Shown: positions 17,502 through 26,968, counted from the first letter of the stretch. The stretch is DNA of 64,000 nucleotides from CALHVX01 sp964640725 (GCA_964640725.1 CAZXIJ010000002.1:124001-188000); one strand, 5' to 3'. Notes: generated by a model from the sequence alone, not told the origin. Made by a program: numbers and translations.

Positions 17502-18178
17502 GCGGTCACCAGGCGTCCGTCTTCCAGCAGCAACGATCGATGCACGTGGCGCAGCATGGTCTGGTCGTGAGTCACAACCACGACCGCGCTCTCAAGCTCA
17601 TCGCTGAGCTCGCGCAGCAACGCAAAGACCTGCTCGGCGTTGTCTTGATCCAGGTTACCCGTTGGCTCGTCGGCCAGAACAACGGCAGGCCGACCAACCA
17701 GGGCCCGGGCCACGGCAACCCGTTGCCGCTCGCCCCCGGACAGACTTGCAGGCCGATGGCTCAGCCGGGCTGAGAGCCCTACCCGATCGAGCATTTCTGC
17801 CGCGCCGGCCATCGCTGTGGCCGTTGCCTGTCCGGCCAGCCGGAGGGGCATAGACACATTTTCCTGGGCGCTGAACTCAGGCAGCAAATGGTGGGCCTGG
17901 TACACGAACCCCATGGCCCGGCTGCGGATTTCCGCTCGCTGATCGCTGCGCGCCTCACTGAGACAGTCATTGCCGACCCAGACCGAACCGCTGCTCGGGT
18001 CATCGAGCCCCGCGAGCAGGTGCAGCAGAGTGCTCTTGCCGCTGCCGGACCTGCCGAGGATTGCCAGGCGCTCTCCGGGCTGCACGGAAAAGCTGGCCCC
18101 GCGCAGAATTTCCAGGCGCTCATCGCCCTGCTGGTAATGCTTGCACAGCGCCTCTGCGCGTAAAACAGCGCTACTCAT
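17498..18178 (-). CDS. lolD: Lipoprotein-releasing ABC transporter ATPase LolD
   Basis: 226-residue ABC ATPase that powers LolCDE. Walker A GRSGSGKST, Q-loop YQAHHLLPEFSAQENV (typical of the LolD/MacB group), signature LSGGERQRVAVARAL and Walker B VVLADEPTGNLD are all intact. It overlaps lolC by eight bases and lolE by four, giving a tight lolC-lolD-lolE operon. Confidence 0.95.
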   Translation of the reverse strand: MSSAVLRAEALCKHYQQGDERLEILRGASFSVQPGERLAILGRSGSGKSTLLHLLAGLDDPSSGSVWVGNDCLSEARSDQRAEIRSRAMGFVYQAHHLLPEFSAQENVSMPLRLAGQATATAMAGAAEMLDRVGLSARLSHRPASLSGGERQRVAVARALVGRPAVVLADEPTGNLDQDNAEQVFALLRELSDELESAVVVVTHDQTMLRHVHRSLLLEDGRLVTA

Positions 18179-19409
18179 GGGCCAGAATCTCTGTGGGCTG
18201 CACCTTGGTCAGACGCCAGGCAGGAAACAGCGCGCTGAGCAGCGCAAGCGCCAGGGAAACCGAGGCGATACCAACCAGGTCGCCCCATCGAATATCCACG
18301 GGCAAATAGTTCACGAAATATTCTGCCATGAGGTTAAGGGAGAGCTGCTCGGTGGCTGTCCGGTAGATCCAGGGCAGAACAGCAGCGATGCCGACCCCGA
18401 TGATCAAGCCGGCAGCAATCCCAATGCCGCCGACGAAGACCCCCAGCAGAGCGAACGCCGTGCGAAAGGTCGAGGGCGGCGCCCCAAGGGTTGAGAGAAT
18501 GGCGATATCGCCGCTGCGCTGCTTGCCCACCATCAGCAGGCTCGATATCAGGTTGAACGCTGCAACGGCGATCAGGAACGCCAGCAGAATGAACATGGTC
18601 TGCTTCTGAATCACGATGGCGCGATACAGATTGCCGTGGGTGCGAAACCAGTTGCGAGTGTAGAGCCCCTGCTCCACGTAGGCGGCATGCAGATCCGAGG
18701 CCTCGTCCTGCGCCGCGAACAGATCAACGAGCGTGAGCTGATAGCCATGAATTCGTCCGCCCAGCCGCAGCAAACGGCCGGCGTCTGCCAGGTTCACATA
18801 GGCCGTTCGGCTGTCGAGCTCCGATCGCGAGCGCACGATGCCCGTCACCTGCAGTCGCTTCTGCCTGGGCAACAACCCGGCGATGGAGACGCTGGCCTGA
18901 GGTAACACCAGGGTGACCGAATCGCCGGGGCTCAGTTGCAGCTGCGCCGCGACAGCGGCGCCGAGCACAACGCCGAAATCGCCCGCCGGCAGCGCGGTGG
19001 CCAGGGACTCGCTGGCCTCCAGGAACGGCTGCAGACGCCTGCGGGTCGCCGGATCATCAGGCTCGACGCCGCTGAGCAGAATGGCACTCTGAGCGCTGTC
19101 CGTGGCGAGCAGCGCAGGCGCTTCGATGACGGCCCGGACCGATGCGACGCCCGCTCGCGAGGCGAGCTGAGATCGAAGGGCAGGATTTGCGTCTATGGGG
19201 CTTCGCCCCAGGAGAGAGACATGCGGCAGCAGGCCGAGTACCCGTTCCCGCAGCTCCCGTTCGAAGCCGTTGATGACCGAGATCACGATCACCAGCACAG
19301 CAACGCTCAGTGCCAGCCCCGCAGTGGCCATGGCACCAATGGCAGACAGTGCCCGGGCACGCCCAAAGGCATAGCGAAGCGCCAGCTGTAAACCGAGCCG
19401 CCGGCTCAT
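18171..19409 (-). CDS. lolC: Lipoprotein-releasing ABC transporter permease LolC
   Basis: 412-residue paralogue of the permease at 16254, with the same topology: helix at about 20-45 ending in VISVINGFERELRERVLG, periplasmic domain, and three C-terminal helices with MVGKQRSGDIAILSTLGA. It is first in the operon, hence lolC. Together with LolD and LolE it sorts lipoproteins to the outer membrane, which is relevant to the several lipoproteins encoded at 37029-48658. Confidence 0.86.
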   Translation of the reverse strand: MSRRLGLQLALRYAFGRARALSAIGAMATAGLALSVAVLVIVISVINGFERELRERVLGLLPHVSLLGRSPIDANPALRSQLASRAGVASVRAVIEAPALLATDSAQSAILLSGVEPDDPATRRRLQPFLEASESLATALPAGDFGVVLGAAVAAQLQLSPGDSVTLVLPQASVSIAGLLPRQKRLQVTGIVRSRSELDSRTAYVNLADAGRLLRLGGRIHGYQLTLVDLFAAQDEASDLHAAYVEQGLYTRNWFRTHGNLYRAIVIQKQTMFILLAFLIAVAAFNLISSLLMVGKQRSGDIAILSTLGAPPSTFRTAFALLGVFVGGIGIAAGLIIGVGIAAVLPWIYRTATEQLSLNLMAEYFVNYLPVDIRWGDLVGIASVSLALALLSALFPAWRLTKVQPTEILAHE

Positions 19410-19472
19410 GCGTCACGCAAAATGTAGGGCCTCTGCAGGCGGAGCGAGCGCGCATACTAGCAGCGCAGCCCC

Positions 19473-20882
19473 CTAGGCGGCAGTACGGCCTGACTTGCTC
19501 CGTTGCAGCTGTGCGTGAAGGTCCAGCGCTGCGACACGATAGCTCTCAGCGTAGGTGGGGAAATTGAACACATTCTCGATGAAGATGGTTAGCGGCGCGC
19601 CGTTAATCAGCGCCATCTGCCCGATGTGAATAAGGTCCGTGGCCTGGGCGCCAACGATGTGCATGCCGACCAGCTCGCCGTCAGGGGCGGCAATCAGCTT
19701 CAGGAGCCCGCCAGCGCTGTCCGCGATCAGGCCCCGGGCGATCTCTCGATAGTGCGCCCGGCCGACAACGGCGCTGCCGAAGCGCTCGACGGCCTGCGCT
19801 TCCGTCAGCCCGACGCTTGCAAGCTCAGGTACCGAGTAGATCCCCGACGGCAGGAAGTCGCCCTGATTGCCGGCTTCGATGCCAAGCAATGCGCAGGCCG
19901 CCCGCCGGCCCTGCTCCATGGAAGCCGAGGCCAGGGAAGGCGGCCCGACGACGTCTCCAGCGGCGAAGATGTGAGGCACCAGGGTGCGGCCGTCCTCATC
20001 GACATCGATGAGTTCTCGCTCGTTCACAGCAAGGCCTGCTGCGTCGATGTGCAGATCCGCAACCTGAGAGACCCGGCCCAGGGCACACAACGCCTTGTCA
20101 GCCGTCATGGTGTCTCCCTCGGCGGTGCTGGCTACCACGGTGCTGACGCCGTCGAAACTGACGGCGTCGACGGTACAGTTGCCTTTGAAAACTCCGCCCA
20201 GACGCTCGAAGGCTTCCAGAAAGTGCTGCGCAAGATCGCTGTCCAGAAAGCCCAGGGGCATCGGGTAACGATCGATGAGGGTGACCTCGACACCAAGCAG
20301 CGCAAAGATCGAAGCGTATTCGCAGGCGATCACACCGCCGCCGAATACCATCATGCTGCGTGGCAGATAGGCCAGCGACAGAACAGAATCGCTGTCGTAG
20401 ATGTGCTCGTGGTCGACAGGAATGTGCGATAGCTGGCGCGGCCTGGAGCCGCTGGCGATCACGAAGTGATCTGCCTCAAACCGCTCGGTCTGGCCATTGG
20501 CGTACTGAACTTCCACCTCGTGCGCTGAGAGAAAGCGTGCCCGGCCGTGAACCACCTGAATGCCGTTACGTTCCAGCTGGGCGGTCATGTAGCGGTCATG
20601 CGCCTTAAGTACAGCACCGGTCTCGCCGATCAGCTCCGCCACGCTGATGCTCTGATCCAGCCCGCCCTGCCCGGTCCGCGCCAGCTCCTGCATTGCCCGG
20701 GTCCGGGCGACGGCGCGCTCCCGCAGCGTCTTGCTGGGAATGGTTCCGAACTGGACGCACGCGCCGCCAACTTCTCGCAAGCGTTCGCAGATGACGACGG
20801 ACAGACCGCCCTTGGCAGCCTGGACAGCGGCCTTCTGCCCGGCCGGACCGGACCCGATGACAAACACATCAGCACGACTCAC
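19473..20882 (-). CDS. sthA: Soluble pyridine nucleotide transhydrogenase
   Basis: SthA balances NADPH and NADH in the cytoplasm. The 469-residue protein is a class I flavin disulfide-reductase relative: FAD motif VIGSGPAGQKAAVQAAKGG at the N-terminus, second dinucleotide motif VFGGGVIACEYASIFALLG, and IFAAGDVVGPPSLAS. The redox-active CxxxxC is replaced (GGACVQFGTIPSKTLRE), as expected for SthA rather than lipoamide dehydrogenase. It has the family C-terminus NVFNFPTYAESYRVAALD. It starts nine bases after the HDOD gene, so they may be co-transcribed. Confidence 0.93.
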   Translation of the reverse strand: MSRADVFVIGSGPAGQKAAVQAAKGGLSVVICERLREVGGACVQFGTIPSKTLRERAVARTRAMQELARTGQGGLDQSISVAELIGETGAVLKAHDRYMTAQLERNGIQVVHGRARFLSAHEVEVQYANGQTERFEADHFVIASGSRPRQLSHIPVDHEHIYDSDSVLSLAYLPRSMMVFGGGVIACEYASIFALLGVEVTLIDRYPMPLGFLDSDLAQHFLEAFERLGGVFKGNCTVDAVSFDGVSTVVASTAEGDTMTADKALCALGRVSQVADLHIDAAGLAVNERELIDVDEDGRTLVPHIFAAGDVVGPPSLASASMEQGRRAACALLGIEAGNQGDFLPSGIYSVPELASVGLTEAQAVERFGSAVVGRAHYREIARGLIADSAGGLLKLIAAPDGELVGMHIVGAQATDLIHIGQMALINGAPLTIFIENVFNFPTYAESYRVAALDLHAQLQRSKSGRTAA

Positions 20883-20891
20883 AGAATTCTC

Positions 20892-21740
20892 CTAGGTGTT
20901 CAGATCACGCAGCTGCGCTTCGACCTGCGGGGCCAACTCCAGCAGCCGCGTGACGTCGTCCGGGTACAGGTGCAAAAACGCAACGGCAGCCTCGCCCTGA
21001 ACCGCTTCTGCACTCAAGGTCCCGCCCTTCGCCGCAGCCGCGAGCGAGATGCCAAGATCGACGGTGGCGATCAGGTCCGCATGGTCTCCAGCCTGGTCGT
21101 AAGCGCCCTCATGGCTCATGAAGGCAGCCACCAGCCCCGGTAGCTGCCAGCTCTCCACCAGCGCGATGCCGGCCGGGCAAACCATGGCCTCTGCGAGCAG
21201 CGTCGCCGCTGGCCCGTCCGGTGGCGGCGCGCCAGCGGCTTCGCAAATGGATGTCAGGCTGTGCAGAACAACGGGCACGCCGATGTTATGGAGCAGTCCG
21301 CACAGATAAGCGTTCTCGACGTTTTTGCGGCAGACCCGGGCAATCTCGCGAGCCCACAGCCCTGTTGCCAGGCCGTCCTCCCAGGCATTTTGAACGGGAA
21401 TACCGTAGGGCCCGGGCTGAGTCAGGGCCGACTTCACGGCAATGGACAGCGCAATTTCCCGAATGCGCGCCATGCCCAGCCGTGCGATCGCCTGCTGCAG
21501 CGCGACGATTTCTGCGGCACCACGAAAGGCCGCCGTATTGACGATTCGGAGCACGTTGGATGCCAGCGCGGGGTCTTTCTGAATCAGCGCTGCCAGCCTT
21601 GCCGCATCGCTGTCCGCGGACTGGCTCATCGCCAGCACGTTGGCGGCGACAGCAGGCAGCACCGGGAGTTTCAGGGTCCCGTCGGCAACGGATTCGCGCA
21701 GCCGCAGTTCCGGGTTAAAGGATGGCAATGTCTCCGCCAT
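20892..21740 (-). CDS. HDOD-domain protein
   Basis: 282 residues. LPVLPAVAANVLAMSQS followed by AARLAALIQKDPALASNVLRIVNTAAF and AIARLGMARIREIALSI is the HDOD signature, an HD-related domain without enzyme residues found in bacterial signalling proteins. No second domain is obvious. Target unknown. It lies upstream of sthA on the same strand. Confidence 0.88.
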   Translation of the reverse strand: MAETLPSFNPELRLRESVADGTLKLPVLPAVAANVLAMSQSADSDAARLAALIQKDPALASNVLRIVNTAAFRGAAEIVALQQAIARLGMARIREIALSIAVKSALTQPGPYGIPVQNAWEDGLATGLWAREIARVCRKNVENAYLCGLLHNIGVPVVLHSLTSICEAAGAPPPDGPAATLLAEAMVCPAGIALVESWQLPGLVAAFMSHEGAYDQAGDHADLIATVDLGISLAAAAKGGTLSAEAVQGEAAVAFLHLYPDDVTRLLELAPQVEAQLRDLNT

Positions 21741-21818
21741 GGACAGTCCTTGGATCAGGCGTGTCCCTAAGCATAGACAAGGCTCCGCAGGCTGCCCGGG
21801 GACAGCATGCGCGCAGTA

Positions 21819-22004
21819 TCAGGGCTTCCGGCTGGACTCGCACCGGGCCGGGCTGCCGCCGCAAATCTCGCATTCGGCATCGATGCCGAGTTGTCCGAGA
21901 CCACCACAGGAGCCGCTGATGGGCTTGCGGCCGAACATGACCCCGACGGCCATGGCGCCGATAACGATCAGCATGAAGACGAAGGCAAAGAGGATGGTTG
22001 TCAC
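21819..22004 (-). CDS. nqrM: Na+-NQR maturation protein NqrM
   Basis: 61 residues: an N-terminal membrane helix (about 4-24), FGRKPISGSCGGLG with a Cys at position 33, and a Cys-rich end (45, 48, 55). This is the DUF539/NqrM pattern. NqrM helps insert the iron centre of the sodium-pumping NADH:quinone oxidoreductase. It overlaps the end of apbE by four bases. In many gammaproteobacteria it follows nqrA-F; here no nqr subunit gene is in the window. Confidence 0.9.
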   Translation of the reverse strand: MTTILFAFVFMLIVIGAMAVGVMFGRKPISGSCGGLGQLGIDAECEICGGSPARCESSRKP

Positions 22005-23062
22005 GGCGATGGATCGACCAGCAGCGGCTTGAATGCCTCAGTATAACGCTCCTCGAACCCCTGTGCTGTGCGCACCAGCAACAGTGCGGCCAGCCCCCTG
22101 GCCTGGGCCAGGGCCAGCCCCTCGTCGGGTCCCATCACGTTCAGCGCCGTCGCCCAGCCATCGGCCAGGGCTGCTGTCGGCGCCGCGACCGTGACCGAGG
22201 CCAGGCTGTGACTGACCGGCTCGCCGCTTCTGGGGTCCAGCGTATGGGACCAGTTCTGGCGTCCTGGAACATCGTCCGGCAAGGCGACGAAGTTGCGGTA
22301 GTCCCCGGAGGTGGCCAGCGCCATGCCGTCGAGCTCGACGATACGGGCGATCTGTCCGAAGCTGCCCGGCTCCGGTATCTCCACCCCGACGCGCCACAGG
22401 TCCCCGCGCGCGCTGCGACCCCGGGCACGCAACTCGCCGCCGATATCGACCAGATAGTTCGTGCACCCGGCAGCCTCGAGCACCGCGGCCAGCCGATCGA
22501 CACCATGACCTTTGGCGATCGCCGACAAATCCAGTTCGATCGGTGCCAGCCGGCGTGCTGCCGGCGGCTCTGCACGCAGCGCCAGATGCCGCATCCCGGT
22601 CCGCTCCAGCGCAGCGGCGACTGTGGTTTCTGCCGGCGCGGCAGACGGCGCCGGCGCGTTCGGGCCAAAGCCCCACAGACGCATGAGCGGACCGACCGTG
22701 ACGTCCAGGGCACCCTGCGATTCCGCGGCCAGCTGTTGCGCGAGCGCCAACAGCTGAAGTAACTCCACCGAGATGGGGTACCACTCGCCGATCGGCGCAC
22801 GGTTCAGCCGTGAGAGCTCGGACTCATCGAGGTAGTTCGACATCTCGGCGTTCACCTGAGTCAGGAGCGCATCAAACGCCGCTTTGCCCAGCCCGCGCGC
22901 ATCCGGGCAGTAGGTGGTCACCCGGTAGGAAGTGCCCATGGTCGAGCCTTCGGTCCGCGCTGGCGTGGCAGCCCTGTCGCAGCTGGCCAGGGCCAAGATC
23001 AGGATCGCAAATGCTGCAGCGTGACACGGTGGTTGCCCGGAAAAGACTGTGGCTCTAGGCAC
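22001..23062 (-). CDS. apbE: FAD:protein FMN transferase (ApbE), predicted lipoprotein
   Basis: ApbE transfers FMN onto Thr/Ser of target proteins such as NqrB and NqrC in the periplasm. The protein shows a lipoprotein signal (LALASC, Cys about residue 28), GSTMGTSYRV, ELSRLNR and LDVTVGPLMRLWGFGP, all ApbE hallmarks, and a later NYLVDIGGELRARG segment. I choose GTG at 23062 with AGGA eight bases upstream, about 353 residues; the frame opens at a GTG at 23110. It is followed by nqrM, so the pair serves flavinylation and iron insertion of an NQR encoded elsewhere. Confidence 0.92.
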   Translation of the reverse strand: MPRATVFSGQPPCHAAAFAILILALASCDRAATPARTEGSTMGTSYRVTTYCPDARGLGKAAFDALLTQVNAEMSNYLDESELSRLNRAPIGEWYPISVELLQLLALAQQLAAESQGALDVTVGPLMRLWGFGPNAPAPSAAPAETTVAAALERTGMRHLALRAEPPAARRLAPIELDLSAIAKGHGVDRLAAVLEAAGCTNYLVDIGGELRARGRSARGDLWRVGVEIPEPGSFGQIARIVELDGMALATSGDYRNFVALPDDVPGRQNWSHTLDPRSGEPVSHSLASVTVAAPTAALADGWATALNVMGPDEGLALAQARGLAALLLVRTAQGFEERYTEAFKPLLVDPSP

Positions 23063-23189
23063 CGGGAGGTTCCTGCGCGTACTGGAGCCGCGAGTGTACG
23101 CGACTTGCACGGGCAGCTTTTGCAGCGGCCTGACAAAGGACGTAGCATCGCCCGCCGTCCGGTTCAGCCAAGATTGCCCCTACCCCCCC

Positions 23190-24443
23190 ATGAACAGCCG
23201 GTGGTTTTCCCTCTACGTGCTCGGTGCCGCCGTCCTCGGCTGGCTTCTGGGCCAGTATGTGCCCGATGCGGGCGGCCTTGCCGCCACCATGATGCTTGCA
23301 AAAACCCTGTTCCTGAGCGCTTTGAAGCTCATTGTCGGGCCGCTGGTTTTCTGTGCCGTGATTACCGGCATCTGGCAACTGCGAGCGGCAGCCCAGGTTC
23401 AGCGCCTGGGGCTCACCACGCTGGCCTACTACTTTCTGACCACCGGCATCGCCATTGCGATCGGTCTGGTCGTGGTGTTGTTCATTCATCCCTGGACCAG
23501 TAGCCCGCCGCTGGCAGAACCGGTCAGCGCTGGCGGCGCCACGCTGCTGGCTGCCGGCGACGGGTCTCCGGCAGCGGTCGCCCGAACGGTCCTCGCCCGG
23601 CTTTTCGACAACCCGGTGCACGCCCTGGCCGAGCTGAACATTCTCGGGATCGTTGCCAATGCCCTGATCCTTGGCGTTGCGGGCCTGCTCGTCCTGCCAA
23701 AGGACTCACGTCTGGAGCAAACCTTCGGAGAGTTAATGTTCGTGCTGTACCGGGTGGCCGCCTGGGCAACCTGGCTGGTACCCGTGGGCGTGCTCGCAAT
23801 CACCTTTGAGATGAGCCAGCAGCTGGACCGGGCGCTGTTGGGCACGCTGCTCAGCTTCGTTGCGGTGGTCTTCGGGGCGACGATGCTGCACGGCCTGGTG
23901 ATCTTGCCGCTCATCGGCTGGCTCGCTTCCGGCCACTCACCGCTATGGATTCTGCGCCGCATCGGCCGCCCCATGCTGGTTGCCTTTTCAACCTCGTCCA
24001 GCGCCGCGACCCTGCCCGTCAGCCTGGCCACGGCGCAACAGGGGCTGGGTGTACGAGCCAGTGTCGCCGGGTTCGTGCTGCCCCTTGGCGCTACCATTAA
24101 CATGGATGGAACGGCGCTGTTTGAGGGCGTTGCCGCGATCTTTCTGGCCTACCTGTTCGGCATCCAGCTGGGCGTCGGCGGCACGGTCGTGGTTTTTCTG
24201 GTCGCCATGCTGGCCTCCGTCGGCGCCCCTGGGATGCCCTCCGGCTCCATGGCTGGCATGCAGGTTGTGCTGCTGGCCGTCGGGATACCTTTAGAAGCCA
24301 TCGGCTTGCTGTTGCTCATTGAGCGCCCGCTGGATACCTTCCGAACCGCCGTAAACGTCGAGGGTGACTTAATCGCTACATTGGTCGCAGAGCGCTATCT
24401 CGATTCCCAGGAGCGAATCGCACCGGCCGAGGCCGCCCGCTGA
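23190..24443 (+). CDS. Dicarboxylate/amino acid:cation symporter (DAACS family)
   Basis: 417-residue membrane protein of the glutamate/C4-dicarboxylate symporter family. The serine-rich hairpin FSTSSSAATLPVSLATAQ and the cation-site segment ATINMDGTALFEGVAAIFLA are diagnostic. Substrate (glutamate, aspartate or C4-dicarboxylate) cannot be fixed by eye. ATG at 23190 (MNSRWFSL) begins at the first helix; an in-frame ATG at 23049 would add 47 unlikely residues. It is divergent from apbE and overlaps the next gene by TGATG. Confidence 0.9.
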   Translation: MNSRWFSLYVLGAAVLGWLLGQYVPDAGGLAATMMLAKTLFLSALKLIVGPLVFCAVITGIWQLRAAAQVQRLGLTTLAYYFLTTGIAIAIGLVVVLFIHPWTSSPPLAEPVSAGGATLLAAGDGSPAAVARTVLARLFDNPVHALAELNILGIVANALILGVAGLLVLPKDSRLEQTFGELMFVLYRVAAWATWLVPVGVLAITFEMSQQLDRALLGTLLSFVAVVFGATMLHGLVILPLIGWLASGHSPLWILRRIGRPMLVAFSTSSSAATLPVSLATAQQGLGVRASVAGFVLPLGATINMDGTALFEGVAAIFLAYLFGIQLGVGGTVVVFLVAMLASVGAPGMPSGSMAGMQVVLLAVGIPLEAIGLLLLIERPLDTFRTAVNVEGDLIATLVAERYLDSQERIAPAEAAR

Positions 24444-25159
24444 TGGCTCGGAGGCTGGTTCTACTGCGTCACGGCCGTATTGCTGCCAATCGCGACGGTC
24501 ACTGGCATGGCAGCACGGACAGCGAGTTGCTGCCCGAAGGGCGTCGTCAGGCCGCGCGTGCAGCCCGGCATCTGGTCCAGCGCGAACCACATTTCAGCGC
24601 GGTCTACGTGAGCCCGCTGCAGCGTTGCCAGGATACCGCTCAGGCATTCGTCGATCGCTGGAACCGGCGCGTTGCGGCAGCCGATCGGCGCCGGCAGTGG
24701 CTGGCCCGGGCCAGCGAGGTCACCCGCGGCCTGGTCGCACCGCCGGCCAACGAGCCGCCAGTCTCACCGCTGTCCGTGCAAACGGTGCACGACCTGCGCG
24801 AGTACTGCATTGGCGATTGGGAGGGCATGGCCTTCGCCGAGCTGGCGCGGCAACATCGGTTTATCGAGCGCTCGTGCGAGGATCTGCACTACGCGGCCCC
24901 CAACGGCGAGAGCATTGCGTCGGTCAGTGAGCGCATGACCGAAACGCTGCGATCCCTGGATGCGGCCCATGGCCCGGAAGAAGACGTGTTGGTCGTTGCG
25001 CACGGGGCGGCAACGGCCATTGGCCTGGCGACGCTGCTGAACCGGGCACCGGAGAAATGGCGCGACTACCACCTGGATAACTGCAGTCTGTCGGAGCTGT
25101 CGATCGGCACCCTGCCGGAGCTTCATCAGTTCAACAGTTCAGCGCATCTCGGGCGCTGA
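24443..25159 (+). CDS. Histidine phosphatase family protein (phosphoglycerate mutase-like)
   Basis: 238 residues. LVLLRHGRIAANRDGHWHG near the N-terminus supplies the phospho-accepting His of the RHG motif. YVSPLQRCQDTAQAF, the acidic IGDWEGMAF and the second His in LVVAHGAATAIG complete the active site. Small alpha-ribazole-phosphatase-like and sugar phosphatases share this fold; the substrate is unknown. Translationally coupled to the symporter. Confidence 0.87.
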   Translation: MARRLVLLRHGRIAANRDGHWHGSTDSELLPEGRRQAARAARHLVQREPHFSAVYVSPLQRCQDTAQAFVDRWNRRVAAADRRRQWLARASEVTRGLVAPPANEPPVSPLSVQTVHDLREYCIGDWEGMAFAELARQHRFIERSCEDLHYAAPNGESIASVSERMTETLRSLDAAHGPEEDVLVVAHGAATAIGLATLLNRAPEKWRDYHLDNCSLSELSIGTLPELHQFNSSAHLGR

Positions 25160-25176
25160 CTGGCCCGCCGCTGACC

Positions 25177-25377
25177 TCAGGTTTCAGGCCATGACAGCTC
25201 GCGGGCGGTCGCCAGAGCGTCTGCAGCCAGCGCGACAGCAAGACAGGCATCGTTCAGCGCCTCGTGCTCACCGCGCAGTGCCATTTCGGCCACGATCTCC
25301 ATTCTGGGAATGGCAAGATGGAGAGGGTCTGGAGCCGTCGAAAACTGGCCCGGGTAGCGTTCGCTGCTATCGCTCAT
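25177..25377 (-). CDS. Small conserved-looking hypothetical protein
   Basis: 66 residues, no membrane segment, largely helical (MEIVAEMALRGEHEALNDAC is the clearest helix). I do not recognise it. ATG at 25377 has AGGA five bases upstream. The same frame is open further back to an ATG at 25491, which has a perfect AGGAGG 15 bases before it, so a 104-residue form is possible. The upstream DNA is unusually AT-rich. It converges on the histidine phosphatase gene. Confidence 0.5.
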   Translation of the reverse strand: MSDSSERYPGQFSTAPDPLHLAIPRMEIVAEMALRGEHEALNDACLAVALAADALATARELSWPET

Positions 25378-25678
25378 GAATGTCCTACTGCTGCCTTCTC
25401 TCTCACAGGCCTGGTTATCGGCTGGCCGCGCCGTTACTGAAGCGTCGAGTGCACCTGGCGCACCGAACCCATACCCAGCAGCAGATTTCATGCCAATCGA
25501 GAAATACCTCCTATACTTATGATATTTATAATTTTTGTACCTACGCGCAGTCTGAGAAATAGCCGGTGAAAGGACGCTGCAGGTCAGTATCTGCGCCTTT
25601 GGGGCAAGTGCCAGAGGTGACGCGCAGCGTCGCTGAGGCTGCACCCTGCACAGGCCCTCAGGACGATCGGCCGCAGCC
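25378..25678. promoter_or_regulatory. AT-rich divergent intergenic region with candidate -10 elements
   Basis: About 300 bases between the small minus-strand gene and the MFS gene. Around 25500-25560 the DNA is strikingly AT-rich compared with its surroundings. A perfect TATAAT is at 25527-25532 and TATACT at 25512-25517, but no good -35 hexamer sits at the right distance. On the minus strand AGGAGG (about 25507-25512) precedes an in-frame ATG at 25491. It is likely a promoter region; nothing else is seen. Confidence 0.4.
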
Positions 25679-26968
25679 ATGAGCCAGAAATCGTGGCCAG
25701 CCGATCGCTCAGAGCGCCGCTATGCGCTCTATGTGCAGCGACACTTGCCCAGAAATTTCGCAACGCATCTGACGCACGGCCTGTTCGGGCAGACCGGTTT
25801 TCGGCTCCTGCAGGCACCCACGTTCCTGCCCGCATTCGTCCTGCTGCTGTCTGGCGGCTCGGAGATTGCGGTAGGCGCAGCGCTGGCGCTGCAGTCCCTG
25901 GGGATGGCCTTGACCCCGCTGCTTGGCGCAACCCTGATCCAGCACCGCACAAGGGTGCTGCCCATGGGCTTTTTGTCGGGCATCGCGATGCGCCTGTCTG
26001 TTCTCTGGATCGCCCTCGCGGGGTTCCTGCTCTCCGGCGATGCTGCGCTGGCCGCCGTGCTGCTTGGTCTGTTCGCCTTTGGGCTGTTCCAGGGCATGCA
26101 GGGCGTGATCTTCAATTTCCTGATGTCCAAGGTCATTCCTGTTTCCAAGCGCGGGCGCCTGACCGGCTTGCGCAACGCCTTGTCCGGCGCGACCGCCGCC
26201 GCTGTGGCCTACATTGCCGGCGCCTACTTTCTGGGCGAAACCCCGACTGCCGGAGGTTATAGCCAGACATTTCTTTTGGCGTTCGTCCTGACCAGCATTG
26301 GACTCGCCAGCCTGCTGCTGATGCGTGAGCCGGAACCGCCGGCTGTTCGGCAACGGCAGTCCTTTCGGGAAGAGCTGCGCCGGCTGCCAGCTTTTCTGCA
26401 GCAGGACCGGCCGTTCCGCCGCTACGTGCTCGCTCGGGCCGTCGCCACCCTGGGACGGATGTCCTTGCCCTTCTACATCGTCTACGCAGGCACTCAGATG
26501 AGCCTGACCGGAGACCGCCTCGCCGCGCTGACCATCGCCTTTGCCTTGTCACAGACGATCTCCAACCTGCTCTGGGGACAGCTTGCTGACCATCGCGGCT
26601 TCCGCTTTGTGCTGCTGCTGTCGCTGCTGCTCTGGATCGCCGCAACGGCGCTGCTCCCCTTCGCGCACATCGAACTTGTGTCCCTGCTGGTATTCGTTGG
26701 CGTGGGCGCAGCAACCCAGGGCTTCCAGGGCGCCGCCCAGAACCTCACCCTGGAGTTCGGCGAGCGCGAGGAGCTGCCCGTTCGAATTGCCGTGGCAAAC
26801 AGCACGAGCGAGATTGCGGGGGCAGTGGGCCCGCTGCTCGGTGGCTTGATCGCCGCCGTGCTGGGCTATCCCGCGCTGTTCGTCTGCGCCATGGCATTTC
26901 TGGTGATCGGCGGCTGGCAGATTGCCCGTTTCGTGCCCGACCCCCGGTTCGCGGATCGAAGCAGATAG
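25679..26968 (+). CDS. Major facilitator superfamily transporter
   Basis: 429 residues with about twelve hydrophobic segments in two halves. A basic loop SKRGRLTGLRNALSGATAA follows helix 4-5, and ALSQTISNLLWGQLADHRGFR after helix 8 is the MFS loop pattern. The first 45 residues are hydrophilic and cytoplasmic. The substrate cannot be told. It lies alone downstream of the AT-rich promoter region, with the rhodanese gene 45 bases on. Confidence 0.82.
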   Translation: MSQKSWPADRSERRYALYVQRHLPRNFATHLTHGLFGQTGFRLLQAPTFLPAFVLLLSGGSEIAVGAALALQSLGMALTPLLGATLIQHRTRVLPMGFLSGIAMRLSVLWIALAGFLLSGDAALAAVLLGLFAFGLFQGMQGVIFNFLMSKVIPVSKRGRLTGLRNALSGATAAAVAYIAGAYFLGETPTAGGYSQTFLLAFVLTSIGLASLLLMREPEPPAVRQRQSFREELRRLPAFLQQDRPFRRYVLARAVATLGRMSLPFYIVYAGTQMSLTGDRLAALTIAFALSQTISNLLWGQLADHRGFRFVLLLSLLLWIAATALLPFAHIELVSLLVFVGVGAATQGFQGAAQNLTLEFGEREELPVRIAVANSTSEIAGAVGPLLGGLIAAVLGYPALFVCAMAFLVIGGWQIARFVPDPRFADRSR

